DNA of 64,000 nucleotides, taken from Phoronis australis. Its lineage: Eukaryota; Phoronida; Phoronidae. The notes under the pieces were generated by a model. The model was not told the origin of the DNA. It saw nothing but the letters and a program-made list of their open reading frames with translations, and ran no database searches. A program made the position numbers and the translations under genes. This document shows, one piece after another, positions 43,109 to 55,766 of this stretch (within the stretch, counting starts at the first letter, position 1; the number at the start of each line of letters is the position of its first letter). The DNA lies in the NCBI GenBank assembly GCA_002633005.1, contig NMRA01000094.1:584597-648596 (forward strand), read 5' to 3'.

Positions 43109-45095
43109 ATGCGCCCACATATTTATATGTGGACGCATTATGCCGTCATCTCTGTCCGTCCGTCCGTCCGGGCGGCGTCCGGCGTCCGGTGTCCGCTGCT
43201 CTATCTCCAAAACCCTTTGACATACGTTCATGAAATTTGGCACATATGTTCCATTCATGAATGGGACGGCATGTGCGAACTTTCGGACGGATCCGACTAC
43301 CGGTGTGCCCCCTAGTGGCAATTTTAGTTTTTTACGCTTACCTTTGTATCTTCAAAAGTCCTGAACGGATTTTCATGAAATTTGGTATGTAGGCACCTAG
43401 TAGTGAGATGACGCTATCCTGCCGTTTTCGGATGGATTCGACATAGTTTGCGCCACCTAGTGGCCATTTTTACTGTTTTCGAGTCTGTTTTTGTGCTTCC
43501 ACCCCTCTATCAACCAAACCGCTCAAAGGATGATTGTGAAAATTGGCATGTATGTGCTTACTATGTAGAGGACGGTTGACGATGATTTTCCGACGATTTC
43601 GACTACTGTGGCGCCTCCTAGTGGCAGTTTTGTTTTTTTTGCGCCTATGGCTGTATCTCCTAAACCGTTCGCAGGATCTTTACGAAATTGTGTAAGTATA
43701 TTTATATGATGTTAACAACGGAAGATGACGACTTTTGGACGGATCCGACTACCGGTGTGCCCCCTAGTGGCAATTTTAATTTTTTTACGCTTACCTTTGT
43801 ATCTTCACAAGTCCTTATTGGATTTTCATGAAATTTGGTATGTAGGCACCTATTAGTGAGATGACGCTATCCTCCCGTTTTCAGATGGATTCGACATAGT
43901 TTGCGCCACCTAGTGGCCATTTTTAGTGTTTTCGAGTCTGTTTTTGTGCGTCCACCCCTCTATCAACCAAACCGCTCAAAGGATGATTGTGAAAATTGGC
44001 ATGTATATGCTTACTATGTAGAGGACGGTTGACGATGATTTTCCGACGATTTCGACTACTGTGGCGCCTCCTAGTGGCAGTTTTGTTTTTTTGCGCCTAT
44101 GGCTGTATCTCCTAAACCGTTCGCAGGATCTTTACAAATTGTGTAAGTATATTTATATGATGTTAACAACGGAAGATGACGACTTTTGGTCGGATCCGAC
44201 TACCGGTGTGCCCCCTAGTGGCAATTTTAGTTTTTTACGCTTACCTTTGTATCTTCAAAAGTACTGAACGGATTTTCATGAAATTTGGTATGTAGGCACC
44301 TATTAGTGAGATGACGCTATCCTCCCGTTTTCAGATGGATTCGACATAGTTTGCGCCACCTAGTGGCCATTTTTACTGTTTTCGAGTCTGTATTTTTGCG
44401 TCCACCCCTCTGTCAACCAAATCGCTCAAAGGATGATTGTGAAAATTGTCGTGTATGTGCTTACTATAAGGAAGACAGCTGACAATGATTTTCAGATGAT
44501 TTGGACTACTGTGGCGCCTCCTAGTGGCAGTTTTGTTTTTTTTTGCGCCCATGGCTGTATCTCCCAAACCGTTTCCAGGATCTTTACTAAATTTAGCAAG
44601 TGTATTTATGTGATGTTGACATCGGACGATGACGACTTTAGGATGATTCTGACTACCGGTATGCCTCTAGTGGCAATTTTAGTATTTGCCTCTAGTGGCA
44701 ATTTTAGTATTTTACATTGACCTCTGAATTTTCATAGGTCTTCAGGTGTATACTTTGTGTTACTTCGTGACTATGAAGGAAAAGTTCCAAGTAGAAATTT
44801 GTTTCTGGCATTCTAATGCTGTGCTAATCTCGTATGTTGGTAAATTTGTTTTTAATTCTATGTTTCTGTGGTGCTTTAAGCAACTGGTGTATAGGATGTG
44901 CTTGTATTATGAAGATTACTCACATTTTGCCCCTAGCCTATTGAGGAGACAATGTTCACGCCTTTCCATTTTGCTAAGTACAACATACATATATGCCCTC
45001 TACTGGCCACTTTATGGTACCAATAAACAACCCTAAAAGGATACCGTTTGCGGTGCAATTGTGGGCACATTTCAACGCTCTGCGTTGCTCTTGTT
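43109..45095 (+). repeat. satellite-like cassette C2 with 451-bp higher-order repeat
   Basis: Left end ATGCGCCCACATATTTATAT (palindrome 43111-43136), GTCCGTCCG microsatellite, then three near-identical 451-bp trimers. Core starts are 43305/43450/43611, 43757/43903/44064 and 44208/44353/44514, giving spacings 145, 161 and 144-146. The three monomers of each trimer are distinct but homologous: all share CCTAGTGGC, TTTTTGCG-like, a GGAT...TGAAATTTGG-like and a CGGATTCGACTA-like block. After 44640 the units decay, and the right end is a CAACGCTCTGCGTTG hairpin then CTCTTG. Open frames here are incidental. Confidence 0.93.
43305..44527 (-). promoter_or_regulatory. cluster of nine CTCF-like motifs in one orientation
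   Basis: Minus-strand CCACTAGGGGGCAC at 43305, 43757 and 44208 and CCACTAGGTGGCGC at 43450, 43903 and 44353 fit CCASYAGRKGGCRS at every position. CCACTAGGAGGCGC at 43611, 44064 and 44514 misses only the K position. The upstream bases also fit the YDR of the long consensus (TTG, TGG). All nine share one orientation. Binding is not shown by sequence alone. Confidence 0.45.
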
Positions 45096-46060
45096 GTTAT
45101 TTTTGTGTTTGTTTTCTGGCATCCACCTCTCTATCTGTTATACTGCTTAAAGGATCATGATGAAAATTTACAGAATGTGTTTTTTGATGAGAAGGTAATA
45201 ACTGACGTTGACTTCTGGATGCGTCTGACCACTTTGTCATGCCCTAGTGGCGATTTTTTGCGTCTGCGGCTCAATCTCCTTAGCCTTTGAAGGAGCTATG
45301 TGAAATTTGAAAGATGTGTACCGATGGCAACCAGTAACAAGTGTCAAACTGGTCCAAATACCACTGTGCCCCCTAGTGGCAATCAAAATCTTTTGTTTAC
45401 GCTTGCCTGGCTCTGTATGATCACGTTTCATGAAGTTTAGCAAATAGGTTTCTATCAAGGAGACGACAACGCCTACCCATTTTCGGATAGATGTGATGTT
45501 TTCAACACTACCTGGTGGCCATTTAAACATTTTTACATATGTTTCTGAGATCTGCCTCTCTATTTGCCAAACCTCTCAAAGGATCATTATTATCAAAATT
45601 GATGATTGTCTTCTTGATGCGATGACCCCAGCTGAGATTTTTGGATGTTTTCAACTATTCTGGCATCCCCTAGGGGCAATTTTGCTTTTTTGTGTATACA
45701 GCTGTATCTCATCCTTAACCCTTTGAAGGATCTTTGTGAAATTAGGGAAATTAAGGCTCCTATAGAGATGGCAACAGACAACGATGAGTTTTATACCAAT
45801 TGCACTATAGCTGTGCCCCCTAGTGTCAATCGTTTTTTTATGTTTGCCTCTATATCTTGGGAGTTCCTTGGCTTATTTTCATGAAATTTGGCAATTAGTT
45901 GTGTATTACAGAGATAGCACCACCTTCTAGATTGGGACGTGTTTGACACATTCTGCGCCTTCTAATGGCCATGTTTATGATACTCAAAAAAAACCCATGG
46001 AAGCATACCGTTTGTGGTGCTGTCGTGGGTGCATTCCAATGTTCCGCGTTGCTCTTGTTC
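45096..46060 (+). repeat. diverged cassette C2b with its own right end
   Basis: Starts where C2 ends and finishes with the same terminal block (AACCCATGGAAGCATACCGT, then CCAATGTTCCGCGTTGCTCT). Monomers are diverged but keep CCCCTAGTGGCAATC (45369-45383) and several damaged cores at 45234, 45509, 45664 and 45815. Confidence 0.8.
45366..45379 (-). promoter_or_regulatory. CTCF consensus match
   Basis: Minus strand CCACTAGGGGGCAC, a full match, same orientation as the cluster at 43.3-44.5 kb. Confidence 0.4.
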
Positions 46061-46656
46061 TTGAATTAAAAGTTCCACAAGCCCTGAAAAATTGAGTAAA
46101 AATGTTTTAATCATGTGGGTGCACTGAGGTCTTTGCGCCTGCATTGGATGTATTGCCAGATAAGTTTATGCAGGCACTGGCAGGTTGTCCTGGTATCTAT
46201 GCATAACTTATGCTGTATGATGCAAGAGTTCCGCCAATTATTTCTATACCATTAGCTGTCAGTGCTGGGACCATGTGACCTATATGTAAACAGTATATGC
46301 TCTACCAATAAGACACTTTTCTGATGCTCTTTTAGAAAGACATTTTACAACCAGTGTATGCACCTAGTAATAAATTGCCTAAATTAAAGAGCCGTTTGCT
46401 TGTTTGTGAAGTTTAATTGTTACTTAGGCAAAAAGCTTAGTTGGTTCTGGCCAGTGGTGTAGAGTTGCTAACTTTTGCAAAAAATAGCTGAGGTAAGGAT
46501 AAATGATGCAAGATTTTTTACTCATTTTTTGGCAAATCATTGCATTTCAAACATTGCCTATGTGCCTTTTGTGCATCTTTTCAAAAAAACAAGACTGGTT
46601 GAAATTGATGTGGGTGGGCATTTTTTGTTGTAGTCTGTAAGTGCAGGTGTCAAAAT

Positions 46657-46801
46657 CATGGGCGGCGCAGCACTGAAAAAAGTGGGGGGCTAAAGCCCCC
46701 TAAGCCCCCTGTGGTGCACCGTCTGTAGACCATGTGCGGTGTAGCACTGAAAAAAGTTGGGGGGCTATAGTCCCCCAGCCCCCTATGGTGTACTGCCCAT
46801 G
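46657..46801 (+). repeat. tandem pair of the 70-bp foldback repeat
   Basis: Two head-to-tail copies of the 29791-29860 family: CATGGGCGGCGCAGCACTGA, a G-run/C-run stem, GGTGCACCG, then CATGTGCGGTGTAGCACTGA, again a G/C stem, and TACTGCCCATG. Confidence 0.8.
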
Positions 46802-49496
46802 AAAATGAGTTGAAATTGAGTCAGAACCAGTTATCCTTTTTTTATTCTTGGCAAAACCCAAGTCTCTTACTTGTCCATAAGGTATTCCATTGAATGATTA
46901 AACTGCAGCCTATATCTGTGTAACAAACAGCTGTGAACGTCTTATTATTTCTGACTTGACAGAAACATGGAAAATTCCTACATGCGTATAATTTAAATCC
47001 ACTGCAGCTTTCACTCTGTTTTCAGATTTTTTGTGCTTGGTTCGAGATGTGTTAGTCTTGGTTGTCTATTTAAATCAAACTTTAATAAATAGACATTTTA
47101 AATTTTTGTTCACACATTTCCACAGCGTCTGATCCCCAACTAGTCACAAAGTCAACCAAGTGCTTTGCCAAATATTTCTGTACATTAGTGCATCAACAGA
47201 CAACAACCTAAAACCAGTGTGACCCTCGCCAGTGTGACCTTCGCCAGTGTGACCCTCGCCAATGTGACCCTCGCTTACAATGAATCTCTTACTCACTCCT
47301 AGCTATGTGTACTTCGTTTACACTGATTACTAAGAACGTTATTTACTAGTCAGTAATGTTTTGCCTGGTCAGGGCAACAATGACATAAGGTAACTTTCAC
47401 TTGAGGCTGACTTCTATCTGATCTCATTAGCTAAATTCCGTCTGTTCTAAGCTTGACACATATACGGGTAGAAATGTTTGGACCATCTCTGGACTCGCCT
47501 GTGCCAGAATGTAGCATGTATGTAATGAATGGTTAGTTGAATATTACTTAAAGCTGCATTCCATCGCTGTGAAGCTGTCAAAGGTGAATTCTTAATGGAA
47601 GCATTTTGAGGCTTAAAAACATTACCTCTCTTACCCGATTTTGATTTGTTGCCAAATGAGCAGGCAACTAAATCACAGGCAATGTATACTCGGGGAAATT
47701 TTTTAATCCACCTTTTTAGGGTTGGGGAAGACCAATAATCTCTGAAATGTTTTCTTTTTAGTAATGGAAATATAATCGTGTCATGTTAAACAATGCGAAA
47801 TTTTGTTCTATATATTACATCACCTTTTACACCAGAATTTACTTCGGTTTTCATCCCTCAGGAATGTCACAAATCAGGAGCAGTATTATTCTTATTCTGT
47901 GGAAATCTCTTGATCATTTTCCAGAACATGCTAGCGGTTTATCGATTGACATTAATTCTGCACGGTTTGTTACAGATCTTTAAAATCCATTGAGATTTTG
48001 TCTTTTGGTCTGAAAGAGACAGCATCAACTAGTCTGTCAAAACAATGATATATGCCCAGGTCATTTCTGTTTGCTGTGTGTAATTAATTGAGCTGTGACC
48101 TGAAAGAATCTGGCTGGTGAAATAACTGTTTTTTACCATTGTCAGATACCACACTGTCTGAAAACTTTCAGTAGATTAATAGAGAATCCTACACCAGTCT
48201 CAGTTTTATGACATAGGCAAAACCTTGTGGAAATTTTATCAAAATCCCAGGGCTTGCTGTAAAAACGATCTTTTTGCTAAAAAACAAAAGGTATCTATAA
48301 CTTTCAACCACATGACGCAACTTTTATAAAAGCAAGCTTGCACAATGTAAGGACAACTCAGTTACCTTTTGCATTTAGCTTTCCTAACAAATGTTTAAGT
48401 TAGAATCTAATACTCTTTGAATTTGTTAATAAAATTTAAATGTTATAAATAACAGTCAACAGGGCTTCCCCACACCATGAGTGACCTTGAGACAGCACAG
48501 CTAGGCGTCTCAATACGTAATTTCTTGAGTTGGGGTTTATCTCTGTTTGAATGAGCGTGGATATGGAATTCTGCCGAAGATGTGTCCGTTGCTTGCATTT
48601 CCTTCCGACCGGGAGTGTGTGCAGTTGCGACACCCGATTTGTCAATCATAACCTTGACCTTCATGGAATTCTTGCATTGTTTGGTTGGCGCGCATTTGGT
48701 TGTTGGTATTAGTATTTTGCAGACAATAAAATGTAAGGTGTATGTATTTCTACTTTGCACTACTTTGTGAGTTGCCTATGTAATATCAAAAATTACGCAC
48801 TTGGTGTTATTAACCAGTTGTGTCATTCTAGTTCATGGGAGAAAATGTTTTGAGGCATTTGTGAACTTGTAAGTTGTCAGTGCACTTAGGTTAAAATTGT
48901 ATGAAACAAATTTTTGAAACAAAGCAATTTAATCAAACTTATTCTATATACGGTAATTTTTGCAAAATACATAAAATTTATTGCACAATTTTCAAGTTGA
49001 ATTGTTGAATTTGTGATGGTGCTTCAAATCTATTTAAGACTTTTATCTCATAACTTTCGTCCTTAAGATCCATGTTGAACTGTTCCCACTCCTTTCAGTC
49101 TACATGCAGTACTTTTGTGTAACAATTTTAATAGTGTTTTGAACGATAACCACGTCTTGCATGTTTACGATCTATGTGACAGTTAAAAATCAACTTTTTC
49201 GGCATTTTCTTGTTCAAAACTGACCGTTTAATAATGGCTAACGGGTGGGCGGACCTCATCAGGAGTTCATTGTCTGAACTAACACAGACTTGTGACATTC
49301 ATGAAACTATTTCTGCCATCTACACAGCATGGCAGTAAGATATAAAATTTTCTTAATCTTTATTTTTGTGAAGAAATTAGACGAAGAAACAGTGGAATTT
49401 CACCAATCGGCCATCTTGTGTGCCAAATATGTGATAAATTGCCATATACACGAAAGGATGAAGAAGGAAAAATGCACGTCACTGTGGTGCAGGGTA
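46802..49496. other. no gene seen; short 15-bp repeat
   Basis: CAGTGTGACCCTCGC-like unit four times at 47213-47274. Minus-strand frame 48443-48760 (KQCKNSMKVKVMIDKSGVAT...) has mixed composition but no domain I recognise and no splice support. Confidence 0.4.
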
Positions 49497-49850
49497 CTTA
49501 ACATCTGTCACCGTGGCATGGCAGTGATGACAGGTACAGGGTTACATCTGTCACCGTGGCGTGGCATTGATGACAGGTACAGGGTTACATCAGTCACCGT
49601 GGTGTGGCAGTGATGACAGGAACAGGGTTACATCTGTAACCGTGGCATGGCAGTGATGACAGGAACAGGGTTACATCTGTCCCTGTGGCATGGCAGTGAT
49701 GACAGGAACAGGGTTACATCTGTCACCGTGGCATGGCAGTGATGACAGGTACAGGGTTACATCTGTCCCTGTAGCATGGCAGTGAAGACAGGAACAGGGT
49801 TACATCTGTCCCTGTGGCGTGGCAGTTAGGAACAGGGTTACATCAGTCAT
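49497..49850 (+). repeat. 43-44-bp minisatellite, about eight units
   Basis: Unit ACATCTGTCACCGTGGCATG, then GCAGTGATGACAGGTACAGGGTT with C/T and TACC/CCCT variants. The first unit merges into a short plus-strand open frame starting at 49329; that frame is not otherwise gene-like. Confidence 0.93.
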
Positions 49851-51875
49851 TCTAAGCCAATAAAGCACTTGAGTCATTTTTCGTGCAGTAAAATATGAAT
49901 GAAAATGTCACATTCTTAGGAGCTTGAAAAGCGAATAGAACGCAGGATAGGATGATTTTGAAATATGTCTAAGGCCATATTGTTGCGTGGTTTTACTGTG
50001 TAACATATAGGTAGTGAAAAATAGATGTGGGGAAATCTTGGTGGAATTATTTGACAAGTGATTAACTAATTTAAGAGAACAACAGACCGATGCATCAACT
50101 TGCGCTTTCATGCAGTATTCCTGGAGGCTTGCTTTTGAACCGTCTTGGGAGTCTGTCATCAGCCTGTGAGTTTTGGTTAGCTGATATAAGATTTTTTATT
50201 TTGACAATTTGAGAACATTTGCTACAATGCGATAATTATCAAAACATTAGCAACTATTAGCGAGGACATTGTCCTTTAAATGTGGGCGATAGCAGTGGCC
50301 GCTGGCCACAACTTCAATGAGCCTGAAGTTGACCTTTCATATTGCACCGCAGCCTTGATGCTCTGCAGCTAAAGTGTTAAATCCACATGTTTACTGCTAA
50401 ATTGAGGACGTAGTTAACCGTTAATATTGACTGCAATTCCCTAAAACATCCACAAATCAACATTAGAATGAAATGGCATATAAAGAGTTATAAAATTGGT
50501 CTCTAAATATTCCTGGACTGGAGATAAACCCGCGGTTTGTTATTGTTTGAGATCAGGCTCAATAAAGTGACTTGACATGTTTTTCATTGCTATGCACACA
50601 ACATGGCATCAAGCTGTAATGAATTGCAAGTTCTTTTCAAGCCTACATATTGTTTCTAAATTATCATATTTTTTTGTTTTTTGACATTGCATACCAGGAA
50701 TTTCCACCAATATATAACTTTGCTTACCAGGGATTTCCACCAACATAAAACTCATGGGGCTCTTTCGGATACATTAAGTTTGAAAAAGCTCAAGTGGCGC
50801 TTTTTCATTTTGAATTGCTGTGACATGGAAAAATGGGAAGATGTATTTCTCTTAAGATGACGATCAAGTTTATTCATGCTGATCACTAGTGAACAGGAGT
50901 GCCGCCAGAGTTCTGTTATAGTAACCAAACTGGATACAAAGTGAAATCTTTCATTTTGGGCTGGAATATGTGAGTCCACATGGGGTAATAAAACAGTTAT
51001 CTTCTTAGCCAGGACCATAAACCTTTTGTTAAGCTGTGTTTAATTATGTAGTCCAACTGGGACAGTTGTATACTAAGAGCAGGGTTCACAAAGAACTGGT
51101 TTCAGTGACCTTTATGTCAATTTTAAAAGGCTTACTCAGTGTGAGAATAACATGCATGATTTATGACTGTCCGCAAAATTCTAACCCAACCTTTGGACTA
51201 GATCCCCTCCAAGCTCAAAATGTTCTATCTATGGCTGAATGAGGGTGCTGTAAGCAGTGATACAAGTTTGTGAAAGAGCCCCTTCCACGGTAGGGCCTTT
51301 TAGCTTAAGATTTCATATGTGAACACTGATGTGACGTATTTAAAACACTGTTGTGCGTTGACAGTTCTTAGTATGAGTGAAGAAGATGTTGAGAACAGTT
51401 TTCAACAATACCTGGTCTAAGTTATAAATTATTTAGTCTTTCATGGCTGAAGGCGTGCTTGAAGTAGCATTATGTGCATCCTGGAGAAATGTCCAAATTT
51501 TTCTAACTTCGGACAGTATCTCAGAGATAACCGTGCATGTGAACTAAAACGTAAAGGTGCTGTATAAAATGACAATGAAATAATATTTTAGAAAACTATA
51601 ACTGTTTATGAGGTCTCAAATAGATATTGTTTTGTTGTTAATGTGTCTTTCATTTTTGCTAAATGTTTCTTAAAAGGCATTGTCACATGACCCAATAAAT
51701 GGCAGATTGGCAAAAATTCCAGTATCAAATTCTGCAAGCCTTCTACTTTCATAAAATACATACTTTTACTGAGTTAAAATTTAGTTTTGTAGATGTTTGT
51801 CAAAATACACAATCTTGTCATAAGGTCCTACATAAACTAAAGTTTATATTGTTTATTGCTTTCATAAATTCATTG
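49851..51875. other. no gene seen
   Basis: AT-rich, no supported features. Confidence 0.4.
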
Positions 51876-52075
51876 CAGCCATCTTACAAATACACTGCAG
51901 CCTTCTTACAAATACACTGCAGCCTTCTTACAAATACACTGCAGCCATCTTACAAATACACTGCAGCCATCTTACAAATACACTGCAGCCATCTTACAAA
52001 TACACTGCAGCCATCTTACAAATACGATGTTAAGCCATCTTACAAATACGATGTTAAGCCATCTTACATATACAT
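51876..52075 (+). repeat. 22-24-bp minisatellite, about nine units
   Basis: Unit CAGCCATCTTACAAATACAC plus TG; the last units change to GATGTTAAGC. Homogeneous interior. Confidence 0.92.
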
Positions 52076-52266
52076 GGTTATGTTTTTCTTACTACGTAAC
52101 ATACCCTGTTATTTTATTCTGTATTATGTTTATACCACATAACCGAACTAAGAAGTACATAAAATATGTTCCTTGAGACAGAACACTACTGCTTCATTAC
52201 AGTAAATCAGCGATCCCTACTACTACACATTTCTTGTCAAAACTACAGGACTACGGATGGCTCAAA

Positions 52267-53950
52267 TACCGTAAACGTTCGGGTTAACGCCCTGGGCGGT
52301 TAAATTGGCAAACCCAAAAAATCGAGGGTGGGCGGTTAACCAGACATGGGCGCTTAAACGTGAAACTTCAAAAAATCCAGGGTGGGCGGTTAACCGAACA
52401 CGGGCGCTTATTACGACAGGCAAGCGCCCTGGGCGGTTAATCTTACCTCGTGATCTAAGTACCCACACCACACACGTAGTCGTAGGCCTACTCGGAACGC
52501 GTAGCACTTTTCAAAGTGGCGTTATCGTCATGTCGCCACATGACGGGAAAAATGTCATAACAGCGGATGATCCTAACAAAGGTTATCATGCCTTCAGATT
52601 AGTTATTCACTATTGAATTTACAGAATTGCTGAGTAATAGCCCCGTGCCGTCGTGCGGTCTTGTTATTTAGCCCTGTAGCCTGTAGTGTAGAGCGCAGAC
52701 GACCAGTGACCACGCAGCCTCTACTTGGATTGCAACTATTTCATCTTGCTAAAGTGCGCGCGTGCAAGCTTCACGTGTTGCAGAGGTCATAGCAGACATC
52801 AGATTTATGGTTACAGTCTCGTACTAGCTGCCAAGTTCATAGTCAGAGAGCAGTTTTAAAATTGGTTGTAATAAAAGTTTGAAAACCTTGATTCAGATGT
52901 TTTTTTGTGTTTGGGATGTTTATAGTCAACACACCGTGACTCAATGACATTTTCAGCGTATGGTTCTGTGGCTTGCTGTTTTATCTCGACTGCCCGGCAT
53001 TGCTCACTTGCCGTTGCGCCAAACATGCTCGGCAAAGAAGTAGGCCCAAGACAAGAATCGGGGTTAAGCGGNNNNNNNNNNNNNNNNNNNNNNNNNNNNN
53101 NNNNNNNNNNNNNNNNNNNNNNNNNNNNNNNNNNNNNNNNNNNNNNNNNNNNNNNNNNNNNNNNNNNNNNNNNNNNNNNNNNNNNNNNNNNNNNNNNNNN
53201 NNNNNNNNNNNNNNNNNNNNNNNNNNNNNNNNNNNNNNNNNNNNNNNNNNNNNNNNNNNNNNNNNNNNNNNNNNNTTTTTTATGGCCAAAGATAGCGGCG
53301 GGATTCAGCACGCGCGTAGGGCCTACGTGCGACTCACCTGTCAATAACATGTTGGTGTCAAGGTAACATGCACTCGAAAGTGTGGGAACTTGCGCGCGTG
53401 CACCACTACAAAGTCACACATCAAAAGAGAATAGCGACAGTTCTAAGTAACAGAAACGGGCGTGACTATATACTTTTAACCATTGTCTCATTTCTCTGGC
53501 CTGATTTTTTCGAATATATGTTTTATCAAGTGCACTGCAGACAAAAACTCAGTGCGGCAGACAAAGTCGCTGAAAGCGGAGGTTTTGACGCCGGCAGCGT
53601 TCTTAAACTTTGCAAACATGGGAAGAAAATAAAGTGACAAAAACGTTCAAGTATTATATTTTGAAGTGAGTCCATGACCCATGACAATAACTCGTTACTT
53701 GTATAATTGCAATTCACATTGCTAAACCACCGTCTCGGAGGCCCAGCGTCGTAGCGCTCATTGTGATCATCGATCTTTTTCTAAAAGTCGGGGAATCGCG
53801 CGTTTCCTTAGCACTTTGCGCTAAATCTTCATTCTTTAAAAGTCAGGGATGGGCGCTTAACCGAGCAGTGGGCGGTTAAATCGAAAATCAACCTAAAGTA
53901 GGGGGTGGGCGGTTAACTGAGCATGGGCGTTAACCCGAACGTTTACGGTA
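52267..53950. mobile_element. 1.68-kb DNA transposon with perfect 26-bp TIRs
   Basis: TACCGTAAACGTTCGGGTTA... at 52267-52292 is the exact reverse complement of 53925-53950. The outer ~180 bp at the left and ~100 bp at the right carry repeated GGGCGGTTAA / GGGCGCTTAA words in both orientations, as expected for transposase-binding subterminal repeats. A TA target duplication is possible (TA at both extreme ends). The interior has no recognisable transposase but contains a 204-base gap (53072-53275). Superfamily not assigned. Confidence 0.88.
53072..53275. other. assembly gap
   Basis: Run of 204 N inside the TIR element. Open frames spanning it are artefacts. Confidence 1.
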
Positions 53951-54115
53951 ATATGCACAGTCGCTGCATTTAAGAGAGAAAAACATGGTCTGAAGTATTG
54001 TTGACAGTAAAAAATCATTGGTCGAAAACACTGAAAATTCTGCAAAACTACTGATAATATTCTGCAGGACTACTCTAAACTTAATTTTGGGCTAGGCATC
54101 ACGATCTGGGTATAT

Positions 54116-54395
54116 CCATAGAACACTGCTGCCTCATTATGGTACATCCATGAATTATTATCTCATGGTACATTCATAGACCTGTCGGTGACTACCGTCT
54201 CATGGTACATTCATGGAACTGTCGGTGACTACCGTCTCATGGTACATTCATGGAACTGTCGGTGACTACCGTCTCATTATGGTACATTCATGGAACTGTC
54301 GGTGACTACCGTCTCATTATGGTACATTCATGGAACTGTCGGTGACTACCGTCTCATTATGGTACATCTGTGGAACACTACTGCCTCATTATGGT
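54116..54395 (+). repeat. 37-40-bp minisatellite, about six units
   Basis: Unit GGTACATTCATGGAACTGTC plus GGTGACTACCGTCTCATTAT; units without TTA are 37 bp. Edge units are diverged (GAACACTGCTGCCTCATTAT). Confidence 0.92.
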
Positions 54396-54616
54396 TCATC
54401 GATATCCGAATTGACATGGCCTTAGAAAGCATTTGTTCTCAACTTGACAGTCATTTAATTAATTCTGCTTATTAAGGGTGTCTTGTATAGCTGAAGAACA
54501 GTCTGGGTAAATTTCTATGTTATGTGTAGAACATCTCGGAATAACAGAAGCAAGACTTGTTCACAGAAAACGACAAAAAAGAAATGAAAGCAGTTGGAGG
54601 AGCGACACTTGGCGAG

Positions 54617-55430
54617 ATTCACTGAACAGACGACAATGGAGATAACGATGACAATGACGATGATGGTGACGATGATGATGAACATGATGATGAAAATCAT
54701 ATGACGAATAAAGATGTCAGAAATGAGTAAGAAATAGTCTTGTTCTATAGAAAGTAAACCAACAAAAGTGCAGCAAAATCAGTAAATAAAGAAACAGCAT
54801 CATCAGAAATTCCAATTCAAAAACAAGACATCATAATGAAAAACATCTTTGAAAGCCCGTTCAAAACTGTTTTTAACAGATTAGTTTCACAAAATCATAC
54901 TAAACAAATTTTTAGAAAATTTTCAAATTTTGCATTTTTTGAAATTGAAAGTTAACTCAAAAGCACTAAGTCTGAGAAAAAATTGTCACAGTTCATTTGA
55001 AAGAGTATATCTTAGAAAATCCATGTGCAAAAATTCACGTCATGTGCTCTTCTTGTTCAAAATGGCAACCCAGCACGATTGAAAATTGATGAAAATGCAT
55101 CGGATCTGCCATTTTGAAAACAACTTCCGATTAAGGAGTACTTAATGATAGGTAGGTACAGGAAATTGACATATGAAACATTACAAAGCAATGTAGACCA
55201 GAGTTAAGTCAATATGAAAGGGCCTTTTGAGCATTTGATTCTGAATTCAAAATTAAAATTTCTGCCATGTCCGCCATCTTGAGTCCGATCATGACGGAAT
55301 CCAATAGGCTTCCAGCACTTCTGAAACTATAGGTAGAGTGCGAACAATTAAGCAAAAAAAAATTGACGTCAGAGCAATATAGTTGGCGAAAATATTTTGC
55401 CCAAGTAATGCAATTGCTCGAAGGAAATTG
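54617..55430 (+). repeat. tandem duplication, copy A (no cassette)
   Basis: Starts with a GAT-rich stretch (ATGACGATGATGGTGACGAT), continues through AACAGATTAGTTTCACAAAA and CAAATTTTGCATTTTTTGAA (54924-54943, the unoccupied site), and ends CAGAGCAATATAGTTGGCGA. Every block recurs in order in copy B at 55427-57780. Divergence is perhaps 15-20% by eye. Confidence 0.85.
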
Positions 55431-55766
55431 ACTGAAAAGACGACGTTCAGGAGATGAAGATGAGAAAGACGATGATGATGGTGGCGATGATGGAAATGAT
55501 GATAATCATATTACGAATGAAGATTTCAGAAATTAGTACAAAATATAGTCTCGGCTCGTTCAATAGAAGGTAGACTAATAAAAGTGCTGCAAAAATCAAT
55601 CAAATAAAAGGAACAGCGTCAACAGAAAGTCACGAATTCGAAAACGAGACGTTCCTAAGCGAAAAATGGAAAACATCTTCAGAAATCCCGTTCAATACTC
55701 TTTCTAACAGATTAGTTTCACAAAATTCCTACAAAATATTTCTAAATTTCAAATTTTGCATTGTTT

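Noticed and set aside
48443-48760. 105-codon minus-strand frame (KVKVMIDKSGVATAHT...)
   Set aside because: Looks slightly protein-like but no family recognised and no splice or repeat evidence.
52856-53366. Open frames on both strands across the second gap
   Set aside because: Artefacts of the 204 N; flanking residues show no domain.
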